Assembly: GCA_937858155.1 (NCBI GenBank)
Contig: CALLYM010000211.1
Location: 1 to 39,099 of the forward strand
DNA: 39,099 nt
Direction of reading: 5' to 3'
Origin: an uncultured Phycisphaerales bacterium
GTDB lineage: Bacteria; Planctomycetota; Phycisphaerae; Phycisphaerales; UBA1924
In this document: in pieces, positions 31,130 through 38,999 of the stretch
Position numbering within the stretch: position 1 is the first letter of the stretch
Layout of the letters: each line of letters opens with the position of its first letter
Made by a program: the position numbers and the translations under genes
The notes under the pieces: model-generated
Seen by the model: only the letters and a program-made list of their open reading frames with translations
Database searches by the model: none
What the model was told of the DNA's origin: nothing

Positions 31130-32521
31130 ATGCCCGACCAGAACCCTCCCACCCCAACTTTGGCCGGACCAACGTCCGCAAACCCCGCACGCGCCGACCT
31201 GCCCCGCGTCGTCGGCTTCCTCGGCGCTTCGGGCGTCATGATCGGGGTCATGATCGGCTCGGGCATCTTCCGCACGCCCCCGGAAATCGCCAAGCACCTC
31301 GCCTCCCCCACGCTCATCCTCCTCGCCAGGGTGCTGGGCGGGGCCCTCTCCCTCGCCGGCGCGCTCACCTACACCGAGCTCGCCACCATGTTCCCGCAGT
31401 CCGGCGGCATCTACGTCTTCCTCCGCGAGGGCTACGGCCGCGCAACCGCCTTCGTCTTCGGCTGGACCTACATGCTCGTCACCAAGCCCGCCGCCGCCGC
31501 GGGCATCGCCTTCGTAAGCGCCGAGAACATCAACCTCCTGCTGGGCACGCACTGGAACGTTCGGATCACGACCAGCGTCATCCTCGCCGTGCTCACCGGC
31601 CTCAACATCCTGGGCGTCCGCAGCAGCACCCGCCTGGGAGTGGTCCTCACCGCGCTCAAGCTGCTCGCCCTCCTCGCGATCGTCGTCCTGGGCCTGATGC
31701 ACGCACTTGACGTGGTGCACCTCGGTGATACAAGGCCCTTGCCACACTGGCCTGCTTCGAGTGACCCCCCTCGCTCGCTCTGGTCCGCCATCGCCCCTGT
31801 CATGGCCGCCGTCATGTGGACCTACGACGGCTGGTCCGATGTCGGCGCCATCGCGGGCGAGGTGAAAACACCCAGCCGCACCCTGCCCCGCCTCTTCGCG
31901 ATCAACACCCTCGCCGTCACAGCGCTCTACGTCGGGGTCAACGCGATCTACCTCTTCCTCGTCCCGCTGGACACCATGCGCGGCATGGACAACATCGCCC
32001 CGCACGCTCTCGGCCTCTTGCTGGGCAGTGCGGGCGCCACCGCCGTGACTGTCATCATCATCCTCTCCACCGTCGGCTCCTCCCACGCGTCCGTCATGAC
32101 CGGCGCCCGCGTCTCCTTCGCCCAGGCCCGAGACGGCCTGCTCTTTGGGTTCCTGGGCAAAGTCCACCCGCGATTCCAAACTCCCTATGTCTCTCTCCTG
32201 GTGCAACTGGCCCTCTCGCTCCTCGCCGTCTGGCTCCTGGGCACCTTCAGCAAACTCGCCGACAGCTTCGTCTTCACGATGTGGATCTTCTACGGGCTCG
32301 CGGGCCTCGCGATCTTCCTCCTCCGCGCCCGCCGCCCCGCCGCCGAGCGCCCCTTCCGCTGCCCCGGCTACCCCGTCGTCCCCGCGCTCTTCGTCCTGAG
32401 CGCCCTGGCGATGACCGTGCTCGCGATCGCCGACAACCCGTGGGTCTGTGCGGCATGGATCCGCGTCATCCTGCTGGGATTCCCGGTGTTCGGGGCGTGG
32501 GACACGCTCCGTAGAAACTAA
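31130..32521 (+). CDS. APC-family amino acid permease
   Basis: A 463-residue, 12-helix transporter of the amino acid-polyamine-organocation superfamily. The first helix carries the unwound substrate-binding motif GVMIGVMIGSGIFRTPPEIA. Helix 3 and loop carry YTELATMFPQSGGIYVFLRE, and helix 6 has MWTYDGWSDVGAIAGEVKTP, close to LAT/SteT-type exchangers. ATG 31130 is preceded by no strong Shine-Dalgarno; an ATG at 31112 is in frame but adds only six residues. It should import or exchange neutral amino acids across the cytoplasmic membrane. The substrate is not determinable here. Confidence 0.9.
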   Translation: MPDQNPPTPTLAGPTSANPARADLPRVVGFLGASGVMIGVMIGSGIFRTPPEIAKHLASPTLILLARVLGGALSLAGALTYTELATMFPQSGGIYVFLREGYGRATAFVFGWTYMLVTKPAAAAGIAFVSAENINLLLGTHWNVRITTSVILAVLTGLNILGVRSSTRLGVVLTALKLLALLAIVVLGLMHALDVVHLGDTRPLPHWPASSDPPRSLWSAIAPVMAAVMWTYDGWSDVGAIAGEVKTPSRTLPRLFAINTLAVTALYVGVNAIYLFLVPLDTMRGMDNIAPHALGLLLGSAGATAVTVIIILSTVGSSHASVMTGARVSFAQARDGLLFGFLGKVHPRFQTPYVSLLVQLALSLLAVWLLGTFSKLADSFVFTMWIFYGLAGLAIFLLRARRPAAERPFRCPGYPVVPALFVLSALAMTVLAIADNPWVCAAWIRVILLGFPVFGAWDTLRRN

Positions 32522-32589
32522 AATGGCGCCCCAGAAAACCGCCGATCCTTTCAGAACCCGAACACCAGAGTGTCCTCCTCACTTGGCAC

Positions 32590-32617
32590 TTGCCACAAGC
32601 CTGTTTCCCGCTACGAT
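32590..32617 (+). promoter_or_regulatory. rplU: Predicted promoter of rplU
   Basis: TTGCCA (32590-32595), 16 bases, TACGAT (32612-32617). Transcription would start near 32624, so the hairpin at 32627-32644 would be at the very 5' end of the mRNA. Confidence 0.45.
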
Positions 32618-32626
32618 CCCCACCCT

Positions 32627-32651
32627 GCCCGGACTGTTCCGGGCCGTTTTT
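32627..32651 (+). promoter_or_regulatory. rplU: Terminator-like hairpin in the rplU leader
   Basis: GCCCGGA (32627-32633), tetraloop CTGT, TCCGGGC (32638-32644), then CG and five T residues (32647-32651), ending 16 bases before the rplU ATG. There is no room for a promoter between it and the ATG, so it either attenuates rplU or is a 5'-end stability element. It could also serve as the terminator of the permease gene. Confidence 0.5.
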
Positions 32652-32667
32652 CACGGTTGGAGCCACC

Positions 32668-32994
32668 ATGTACGCCATCATCGAAGAGTCCGGCGGTCAG
32701 CGCAAGGTTGTCACGGGCGATGAAATCCTCATCGACCTGCACGGCGAGGGCCAGACCCAGGCCTGCACGACCATCACCTTCGACCGCGTCCTGGTCGTCG
32801 GCAAGGAAGGCGGCTCCGCCAAGATCGGCCAGCCCTACGTCAGCGGCGCGTCCGTCAAGGGCGAGGTCCTCGAAGGCGTCGTCAAGGGCGAGAAGGTCTT
32901 CATCCAGAAGTTCGGCCCCAAGAAGGCCTGGAAGAAGAAGACCGGCCACCGTCAGCGCTACACCAAGGTCAAGGTCACGGCCATCACCGGCTGA
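32668..32994 (+). CDS. rplU: 50S ribosomal protein bL21
   Basis: A 108-residue protein with the bL21 pattern: MYAIIEESGGQRKVVTGDEI, the central FDRVLVVGKEGGSAKIGQPY, the second half VKGEVLEGVVKGEKVFIQKF and the basic rRNA-binding end KKAWKKKTGHRQRYTKVKVT. It binds 23S rRNA during early large-subunit assembly. ATG 32668 follows GGAG at normal spacing; the frame's earlier ATG (32590) lies in the leader. In most bacteria rpmA (bL27) follows directly. Here a strong terminator at 33019-33048 follows and the next gene is on the other strand, so the usual rplU-rpmA pair is split. Confidence 0.96.
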   Translation: MYAIIEESGGQRKVVTGDEILIDLHGEGQTQACTTITFDRVLVVGKEGGSAKIGQPYVSGASVKGEVLEGVVKGEKVFIQKFGPKKAWKKKTGHRQRYTKVKVTAITG

Positions 32995-33018
32995 ACGGAC
33001 AACCCACACGCCAGAAGA

Positions 33019-33048
33019 AAAGACCCCTCCGATCTCGGAGGGGTCTTT
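33019..33048 (+). terminator. Rho-independent terminator of rplU
   Basis: A 14-bp stem, AAAGACCCCTCCGA (33019-33032) with TCGGAGGGGTCTTT (33035-33048), around a two-base TC turn. The A-rich start and T-rich end of the stem allow use in both directions, so it may also end the convergent gene whose stop is at 33092. Confidence 0.85.
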
Positions 33049-33091
33049 GCATTCTGCAGGGCGTCACACCCTCGGGGTGCAGGTCGGCGGC

Positions 33092-34471
33092 CTACTGGCA
33101 CGCCCCCCCGCTGAAGGTGTTCAGGAACGTGTCGATGTCTTGTGTATCCGGGAACAACCCGTCGTTGTTGAAGTCGATGTCGCCGCAGTTGGGCGCGTTG
33201 GAACACACGCCCCCGGCAAAGACGCTGAGGAAGTCGTCGATGTCCATGGTGTCCGGGAACAGCGAATCGTGGTTGAAGTCGATGGGATCGCAGACCATGG
33301 TGTTGTGCAGCGGCGCATTGTTGTGCCCGGTGATGAACACAAGCGCGGAGTTGGAGAAACGCGTGGCACAGAAGTTGGTCATGCGCACGGAGTAGAACCC
33401 CTCGTCCGACGCCCGCAGATGATTGATGCGGAGGTGGTTGGAATCCGTCCCGCTGATGCCGTTGCCGTCGACCATGTCGACCCCGTCCTTCATCCAGACA
33501 TAGACCAGGGGTGTCACATCATCACCGTGCGCCTGAACGCGGAGGTCAACGCGTGAGTCGGCGTCCTGCGTGACGCTCTCCGGCTGGCTCACGACGACCG
33601 GCGGGCCGTGCGGGCAGGAGAGGTCCTGGGGATTGGCGAGGGACGAGGTCATGACGTTGCCCAGCATGACGCCGGGCGTGTCGGGGTGGAAAGGGTCCGC
33701 GTCCTGCAGGTTCTGGAAGTACTCCGCCGTGAAGACGACGCTCTGCTCCTCCTCGAACTCGATGAGGTCGTGGCTGAGAGTGACGGACTGCAGAGGGTTC
33801 AGCGGGAACGGCGCCGTGTCGATCTGCACGCTTGTGGTCACCACCGGGTTGGTCGGCATCAGGTCCTCAAGCGTGACAGGCGACGCGGTGACCTGCGCAC
33901 GACGCTTGATCCAGATCTTCTGCGCCGGGTCGTTGTTCGTCACCGTGAGCGTGACGCCACCGTGACCGGTTGAACCAGGAGTAACGCCCGCGCTGATCGT
34001 CGGCAGGAGGGGCTGGGTCGCCGGCGACGTGCCCCCGCCTGCGGGGTTCGGAACCTGCCCGTTCACCGTCGCGATGTGCCCGTCACGGTACCAGCGCACG
34101 TGCACCGGGTAATAGGTGATCGGCGGGCCGTAGTAGTACGCCGTGCGGGTGCTGACGCCAAAGTGCTCGACAGAGCTCACGCCGGTGCGGTGCTGAGGGT
34201 TGCGGTAGTCGACGATCGTGGACGTCCCATCCGGGGACAACGTGACGGTCGGGGCACCATAGTTGCCGTTCGTGTAAGTATGGATGATGTCCGAAGGCTG
34301 CGCGCCCTCGAGCTCAATCTCCATTTCATCGCAGTCGTAATCGCAGTGGTTGGTGCAGTCAAAGTTGGACATGCTGCCCGTGATCGTGTACCCCGTCTGG
34401 GCGAGTGCACCCTGGGTGATCATCGTGGCGATAGCAGCGACCAAAAGGGCCTGGACGGACGAGCGGTTCAT
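33092..34471 (-). CDS. Secreted Ig-like protein with two C-terminal dockerin-like repeats
   Basis: A 459-residue protein. ATG 34471 has AAAGGA upstream and opens a signal peptide (VQALLVAAIATMITQGALAQ). The first 250 residues are beta-rich and unrecognised (YTITGSMSNFDCTNHCDYDC has three Cys). An immunoglobulin-like domain follows (PVVVSQPESVTQDADSRVDL, YVWMKDGVDMVDGNGISGTD, LRASDEGFYSVRMTNFC). The C-terminus has two EF-hand-like units, PIDFNHDSLFPDTMDIDDFL and DIDFNNDGLFPDTQDIDTFL, each ending FAGG/FSGG plus Cys. It is extracellular and probably surface-assembled. It ends 44 bases from the rplU terminator and is followed upstream by another dockerin-bearing gene in the same direction. Confidence 0.82.
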   Translation of the reverse strand: MNRSSVQALLVAAIATMITQGALAQTGYTITGSMSNFDCTNHCDYDCDEMEIELEGAQPSDIIHTYTNGNYGAPTVTLSPDGTSTIVDYRNPQHRTGVSSVEHFGVSTRTAYYYGPPITYYPVHVRWYRDGHIATVNGQVPNPAGGGTSPATQPLLPTISAGVTPGSTGHGGVTLTVTNNDPAQKIWIKRRAQVTASPVTLEDLMPTNPVVTTSVQIDTAPFPLNPLQSVTLSHDLIEFEEEQSVVFTAEYFQNLQDADPFHPDTPGVMLGNVMTSSLANPQDLSCPHGPPVVVSQPESVTQDADSRVDLRVQAHGDDVTPLVYVWMKDGVDMVDGNGISGTDSNHLRINHLRASDEGFYSVRMTNFCATRFSNSALVFITGHNNAPLHNTMVCDPIDFNHDSLFPDTMDIDDFLSVFAGGVCSNAPNCGDIDFNNDGLFPDTQDIDTFLNTFSGGACQ

Positions 34472-34583
34472 TCTGCATTCCTTTCCCGAGCGGGCACCCC
34501 ACACACGTCGGAAGCCCTTGCCGGAGCATTCCCACGGGGCTGCATGCGAGGGATGTCACCGCGGGGTGTCGCGGAACCGCGAA

Positions 34584-34633
34584 AATCACGACAATTCCCC
34601 GGCGGGCGCGCTAATCACGGCGATTCCCCGCCG
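34584..34633. repeat. Imperfect direct repeat upstream of a dockerin-protein gene
   Basis: A 21-base motif at 34584-34604 (AATCACGACAATTCCCCGGCG) recurs at 34613-34633 with a few changes (AATCACGGCGATTCCCCGCCG), 29 bases start to start. It lies in the 207-base gap between two same-strand secreted-protein genes, upstream of the 34471 start, where a regulator could bind two sites. No promoter consensus was confident. Confidence 0.4.
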
Positions 34634-34678
34634 CCCAGTGCCCGCCGAATGGGAGAATCCAACCCGACCCCGCGACTC

Positions 34679-36637
34679 TCAGAGGCACGCCCCGCCGCTG
34701 AAAGCACTCAGCAGCGAATCAATGTCCAGCGTGTCCGGGAAGAGCCCGTCGTTGTTGAAGTCCAGGTCATTACAGCCCGGCACGGGCGTGGTCGAGCACG
34801 CCCCGCCGCTGAACACGGACAGAAAGTCATCGATGTCCAGCGTGTCCGGGAAGAGCCCGTCGTTGTTGAAGTCGATGCTGTCGCAGCAGACCAGCACCGA
34901 CAGCGCCGCGTTGCTCGACACCACGCTTCCCAGCGCGTTGGACACGACGCAGTTGTAATCGCCCGCGACATCCCCGGGCAGCACCGGGCTGATCGTGAGC
35001 GTGGCGCCGGTCGCTCCGCTGATGTTCCCCCCGTTGATCAGGTTCGTCGTCCCGCGCCGCCACTGGTACGCCAGCGGTCCCACGCCCGCCGCCTCGACGC
35101 TGAACGAGGCCGAAACATCCGAGCACAACTCCTGCGGGCTGGGGTGCACGGACACGCCGGGTGCCGTCGCGGCGACCGACGAGTTCCCGTTCGCCACCAC
35201 CTCGAGCGAGTACGCCCCGCCGGGCATCGACGCGGGCAAGCGGTATTCCGTCGTCAGCACGCGCCCGCCGGTCATGATGCTCGTGTCGCTCCAGTTGAAG
35301 GTCCGCGCGAAGTAGGTGCTCCCGTTGCTGTGCCGCAGCCTCACAATCGGGTAATTGGAATTCATCTGCTGGTCGTCGCCGTACGACGCGCCCTCGGAGA
35401 TGCCATTCAGGCCCGTCCCGCTCAGGTGGAACGACCCATCCCCGTTGACCGTGATCGACTGCACCGCCGGCCTGCCCATCGGCAGCGGGCTGCCGGAGGG
35501 CGAGTAGACGTAGAGGTCCGTCCCCATGTGCGAAAGCAGCACCGTCCCGTCCGGAAGGTCCAGCATGCAGCAGGTGTACACCGCGTGAGCAAAGTTCCCC
35601 GCGGGCGTCGGCGCCGCGCTGAACGCGTTCGCGACCGGGTCATACTCCAGGAACGTCGTGGGGGTGGGGAAGTGCTGCCCGCTGGTGGGCACGGGGCTCA
35701 CCGCGCACAGCACATTGCCCGTCACCATCACCGCCGCCGGCGCGTCGGGCTGGCCGCGCGCCCCGGGGATGACCGGCCCCGCCGTCCATGTCCCGGGAGC
35801 GGTGGTGCCCGTCGGTGTGTACAGAGCCGTCGCGCCCGTCGCGCCGATGTAGAACGCCTTCCCCGTGTGGAGCATCACCGCCGCGCCGATCTCATGACCG
35901 AAAGGATCGTACAGGCTCGCGGGAACCACACCGTCGTTGATCCACTGGTTGAGCGACGGGCTGTACCGCTCGCTGAACGTCCCGAACGGGTCGATCGTGA
36001 GGATCGTGTCGTCCGGCAGCTTCACCCACGTCGACTCGTTCTGGTGCGCGCCGCGGAAGTACAAGGGCCCCGCGGCCCACGTGTTTGTCCCGGGGTTGTA
36101 GACCAGCGGCTCCCCCGCCGCCCGCGGCATCACGGGCGAGATCAGCACCCGCCCGTCGGGCAGGATCTCGCTCATCGCGTCGAAGAACTGCTGGGTGAAC
36201 GAGGGAAACACCGGGGAAGTCGCCGCGGGGTTGAGCAGCGTGGCCGGGGGGTTAACCGCCGTCCACGTGTTCGTGAGCGGGTTGTACACCTCCGCCCTCG
36301 CCTTGCCCGTCCCGTACTCGCCCCCCGCGACAAAAACCCGCCCGTCCTTCAGCACCTGCGCCGAGTAGTACAGCCGCGTGTCGATCATCGACGCCATCGC
36401 CGACCACGTCCCGTTGCGGTAGTTCCCCGTGCTGTCGGGGGTCAGCCGGTACCACTGGTTCCCGATCGAGGCCCCGCCGTTGACCGAGCACATCACCGTG
36501 CCGTCCGAAAGCTGGAGCATCAGGTTGATGTTGGTCGGCGCCGCGTGGGTCAGCGTCGCCCAGGTCCCGCCGTGTGCCGCATGAATCATCGCAGCCGACA
36601 CGCCCGCCGCGAACGCACACCCTTGGAAAAAACGCAT
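34679..36637 (-). CDS. Secreted galactose-oxidase-like kelch protein with E-set, Ig-like and dockerin-like modules
   Basis: A 652-residue protein from ATG 36637 (GGAG seven bases upstream; signal MRFFQGCAFAAGVSAAMIHA). Residues about 30-370 are kelch-type blades (NTWTAVNPPATLLNPAATSP, EVYNPLTNTW, DGRVLISPVMPRAAGEPLVY, TFLEYDPVANAFSAAP). A galactose oxidase-like C-terminal E-set domain (DUF1929) follows (GLNGISEGASYGDDQQMNSN, YPIVRLRHSNGSTYFARTF), then an Ig-like domain (YQWRRGTTNLINGGNISGAT). Two dockerin-like units (SIDFNNDGLFPDTLDIDDFL, DLDFNNDGLFPDTLDIDSLL) close it. Copper-oxidase catalysis is not supported, since the Tyr-Cys cofactor residues cannot be placed. The two terminal units share a 41-base identical stretch 111 bases apart. 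Confidence 0.85.
   Translation of the reverse strand: MRFFQGCAFAAGVSAAMIHAAHGGTWATLTHAAPTNINLMLQLSDGTVMCSVNGGASIGNQWYRLTPDSTGNYRNGTWSAMASMIDTRLYYSAQVLKDGRVFVAGGEYGTGKARAEVYNPLTNTWTAVNPPATLLNPAATSPVFPSFTQQFFDAMSEILPDGRVLISPVMPRAAGEPLVYNPGTNTWAAGPLYFRGAHQNESTWVKLPDDTILTIDPFGTFSERYSPSLNQWINDGVVPASLYDPFGHEIGAAVMLHTGKAFYIGATGATALYTPTGTTAPGTWTAGPVIPGARGQPDAPAAVMVTGNVLCAVSPVPTSGQHFPTPTTFLEYDPVANAFSAAPTPAGNFAHAVYTCCMLDLPDGTVLLSHMGTDLYVYSPSGSPLPMGRPAVQSITVNGDGSFHLSGTGLNGISEGASYGDDQQMNSNYPIVRLRHSNGSTYFARTFNWSDTSIMTGGRVLTTEYRLPASMPGGAYSLEVVANGNSSVAATAPGVSVHPSPQELCSDVSASFSVEAAGVGPLAYQWRRGTTNLINGGNISGATGATLTISPVLPGDVAGDYNCVVSNALGSVVSSNAALSVLVCCDSIDFNNDGLFPDTLDIDDFLSVFSGGACSTTPVPGCNDLDFNNDGLFPDTLDIDSLLSAFSGGACL
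34722..34873. repeat. 111-bp-spaced duplication encoding tandem dockerin-like units
   Basis: The 41 bases at 34722-34762 are identical to 34833-34873, and a second shared block (CGCCCCGCCGCTGAA) precedes each. Identity in synonymous positions points to recent duplication or gene conversion between the two units of one protein. Confidence 0.75.
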
Positions 36638-36812
36638 CACACACTCCTCAAGCAACCGAGCGCCGCCACCCGAACAAGGAATTGAAAGTACCTCTTGCGC
36701 AGCATCAGGCTACCCGAACGGGCACCCCCTGTAAAGGTCCGTTCCGCTCCTTTACTTCCACCCACCAAGCGGCGATTCAGAAACCGCTCCCGCCCGCTTC
36801 CGAATAACCGAT

Positions 36813-37292
36813 ATGCCCTACGACACCCCCCTCCAGCGAGACCGCGCCATCCAACGCCTCGTCTGGATGGCAAGGTTCCTCGACAACGCCATCATGGTCC
36901 CGGGCATCAAGTTCCGCGTGGGCTACGACGCCATCATCGGCCTCGTGCCCGTCGCAGGCGACATCGTCACCACCACCATGTCGCTCTACGTCGTCTACGA
37001 GGCCCACCGCCTGGGCTGCAAGGGCACGACCATCGCCAAGATGATCGGCAACGTCGCCATCGACTTCCTCATCAGCGAGGTGCCCGCGCTCGGCGACGTC
37101 GCCGACTTCTTCTTCAAGAGCAACACCAGGAACCTCGCGCTCCTCGGCCGCGAGCTGGGGATCGAGGACCTCGCCAACGCCGGCACAGGGAAAGTCAAGC
37201 AGACCGCCGCGGGTGACCAGGCCGCCGCGCCGACCGCCGAGAGCGCCAACACCGAGCCCCGCAAGCACGTCACCAACCTCGCCGCGTGCTGA
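36813..37292 (+). CDS. DUF4112 membrane protein
   Basis: A 159-residue protein with the DUF4112 pattern: RLVWMARFLDNAIMVPGIKF, RVGYDAIIGLVPVAGDIVTT, TMSLYVVYEAHRLGCKGTTI, then IGNVAIDFLISEVPALGDVA and DFFFKSNTRNLALL. It has two moderately hydrophobic hairpin segments, each with a conserved Pro-Gly-Asp turn. An Ala/Thr-rich polar tail of about 40 residues follows. The function of the family is unknown. Its stop TGA (37290-37292) abuts the stop of the opposing gene (37293-37295): the palindrome TGATCA serves both, so the two transcripts must overlap. Confidence 0.85.
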   Translation: MPYDTPLQRDRAIQRLVWMARFLDNAIMVPGIKFRVGYDAIIGLVPVAGDIVTTTMSLYVVYEAHRLGCKGTTIAKMIGNVAIDFLISEVPALGDVADFFFKSNTRNLALLGRELGIEDLANAGTGKVKQTAAGDQAAAPTAESANTEPRKHVTNLAAC

Positions 37293-38375
37293 TCACACAA
37301 CGCCGGCAAGCGCCAGCGGATTCCCCTGGTACGTGACGCCGCACCCCCGCAGCAACGCGAACTCCGGCAACGCAAGCATCCGCGACACGATCGCCACCAC
37401 CCGCGCGTCCGGGTACGCCTGGTGCCACTGAACATCGATCCGCCCCGGCGAAAGCACCGCCGCGAGCGCGTCCCCGGCGTAGTTGTCCTCGTACGAAATC
37501 CCCTCGGCCTTCACGCTGCTGTGCGCCTGGTTCGCGGGGAACACCACCGCCCCCCGCTCGTTGAACACCATGTGCGCCGAAAAGTGGGGCACCGCCCCGA
37601 GCGACGCAAGGAACTCCGTGCCCAGCACCACGAACTCCGGAGCCAGGGGCTCGGGCAGTGGGGGCGAGTGGAGCATGGGCGAGTGGAGCATGGGCGAGTG
37701 GAGCGTGGGCGAAGCGGACGACCGCGCCGATCCGCCCAGCGGCCCCTCCCGCTGCGCAAGCATCGCCCTCTCCATCGCATCACGCACCGTCATGGCGTGC
37801 TCGTCGCTGCACCGGAACCCGGCGTCAAACACAGACTCCACGACCTCCCCCTTGGCCCCGCGCTTCCCCACGATCAGCCGCTTCCAGAACGGCCCCACGC
37901 GCTGGATGACGAACGAGTCCGCGTCCTCCCACGCCACGAACACCGTGTCGATGTTCGTCTCGCCCGCCTTCATCGTGTATGGCAGGCGCGCGATGCCATC
38001 GCGCGTGAACGCAAACCGCTCGTACGCCTTCCGCTCCCGCTGGCTCGTCGAGAGCAGCCACACCAGGCAGCCGACGATGGTCAGGGCCCACGCCAGCGCA
38101 ACCCACGGGTGCCGGAATACCACAAAGGTCCACGAGAAGTAGAACGCACCCGAGAGCACCAGCATCGCCCCCCACACCAGCCGCCGGATCGGAGACGTGT
38201 TCTTCGTCATGTGCCGCGGGATGCCCGCGACAATGAGCGTGCCCGCCTCAAACCACAGCCCGCACTCCGGGCACGCGTTGGGGGGCGCGAGCCCCTCAAG
38301 GTTGTACCCGCAGCGCAAACAAAAAGGCGCGTGCTGCACGAACGATGGTTCAGGCAGCACGCGCGCTTGGCTCAC
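37293..38375 (-). CDS. Zinc-ribbon membrane protein of unknown function
   Basis: A 360-residue protein. I chose GTG 38375 because CCGGAG lies eight bases upstream and the longer frame has no ribosome site. Residues 15-40 form a zinc ribbon, CLRCGYNLEGLAPPNACPEC. Two helices follow (LVWGAMLVLSGAFYFSWTFV and WVALAWALTIVGCLVWLLS), then a large cytoplasmic domain with a PH-like beta pattern (YERFAFTRDGIARLPYTMKA, VFVAWEDADSFVIQRVGPFW). A pentapeptide repeat HSPML is coded by a 15-bp minisatellite at 37662-37712. The CxRCGYxLxGL ribbon is frequent in planctomycete membrane proteins. The function is unknown. It lies 16 bases downstream of the DUF5684 gene on the same strand. Confidence 0.75.
   Translation of the reverse strand: MSQARVLPEPSFVQHAPFCLRCGYNLEGLAPPNACPECGLWFEAGTLIVAGIPRHMTKNTSPIRRLVWGAMLVLSGAFYFSWTFVVFRHPWVALAWALTIVGCLVWLLSTSQRERKAYERFAFTRDGIARLPYTMKAGETNIDTVFVAWEDADSFVIQRVGPFWKRLIVGKRGAKGEVVESVFDAGFRCSDEHAMTVRDAMERAMLAQREGPLGGSARSSASPTLHSPMLHSPMLHSPPLPEPLAPEFVVLGTEFLASLGAVPHFSAHMVFNERGAVVFPANQAHSSVKAEGISYEDNYAGDALAAVLSPGRIDVQWHQAYPDARVVAIVSRMLALPEFALLRGCGVTYQGNPLALAGVV
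37662..37712. repeat. 15-bp minisatellite (3.4 copies) in coding sequence
   Basis: GGGCGAGTGGAGCAT at 37662-37676 and 37677-37691 is exact; the third copy at 37692-37706 has one change; GGGCGA follows. As a multiple of three it adds or removes the pentapeptide HSPML without a frameshift, so copy number may vary between strains. Confidence 0.85.
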
Positions 38376-38391
38376 GACGTCACTCCGGCGA

Positions 38392-38814
38392 TCACGCCCC
38401 CGCGGACGGACCTTGGTACTGCGCAGGCCCGAAGCCCAGGATCGGGATGAAGACAAACGGCAGCAGGATCAGGCCGATGGCAAACGCCGAAGACTTGCCG
38501 AAGGACTTGGCAAGGTCCAGGCAGATAATGATCGAAATGATGATGCTCACCAACGGGATGAACATCAGCAGCATCCACCACCACGGCCGACCAACGATCT
38601 TGGTGAAGATGTAGAGGTTGTAGATGGGGACGATCGCCGCCCAGCCCGGCTGACCCGCCTTCGCGAACGTCTTCCACATCCCGACGATTACCGCGACAAT
38701 GGCGGCGATATAGATAAGGAAAAGAACGAGCATGATGCCGCCGGCCGCCGCGGCCCCCGCCCCGCCACCGCCGCTGCCCTGGTAATTCTGTGCAAGTGTG
38801 AAGAACTGGTTCAA
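38392..38814 (-). CDS. DUF5684 membrane protein (TTG start)
   Basis: A 140-residue protein. The start is decided by AGGAGA seven bases before TTG 38814, giving (M)NQFFTLAQNYQ; the frame upstream has no protein character and ATG 38883 has no ribosome site. It has a Gly/Ala-rich lead and three hydrophobic segments (IMLVLFLIYIAAIVAVIVGM, WWWMLLMFIPLVSIIISIII, FAIGLILLPFVFIPILGFG). The DUF5684 hallmarks are KAGQPGWAAIVPIYNLYIFT and CLDLAKSFGKSSAF. Its role is unknown; such proteins are often encoded beside signal-peptidase or zinc-ribbon proteins, as here with the gene at 37293. Confidence 0.85.
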   Translation of the reverse strand: MNQFFTLAQNYQGSGGGGAGAAAAGGIMLVLFLIYIAAIVAVIVGMWKTFAKAGQPGWAAIVPIYNLYIFTKIVGRPWWWMLLMFIPLVSIIISIIICLDLAKSFGKSSAFAIGLILLPFVFIPILGFGPAQYQGPSAGA

Positions 38815-38999
38815 CGCGCGTCTCCTGTATGGAAGCGACCCGCCCGAAGCACCCTCCCAAAGGGGCGGCAGGCATGCCATCAATGTACCTCAAGGACGAT
38901 GCCCCTGCAAGGTGGTGGTAGGATCGGTGTTTGAGACCGATTTTCCAAAGAAATGAAGGACGAAGCAAGCCAAGCACAGGCGTGAGCAGCCTGAGTTTC

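Noticed and set aside
33092-36637. Reading the dockerin-like repeats as calcium-binding hemolysin (RTX) repeats
   Set aside because: The period is about 37 residues with one DxNxDG loop and FPDxxDIDxxL helix, not the nonapeptide GGxGxDxLx of RTX.
34076-36685. Plus-strand open frame of 869 codons, Arg/His-rich
   Set aside because: It is antisense to two secreted proteins with clear domains and signal peptides; composition is typical of a shadow frame.
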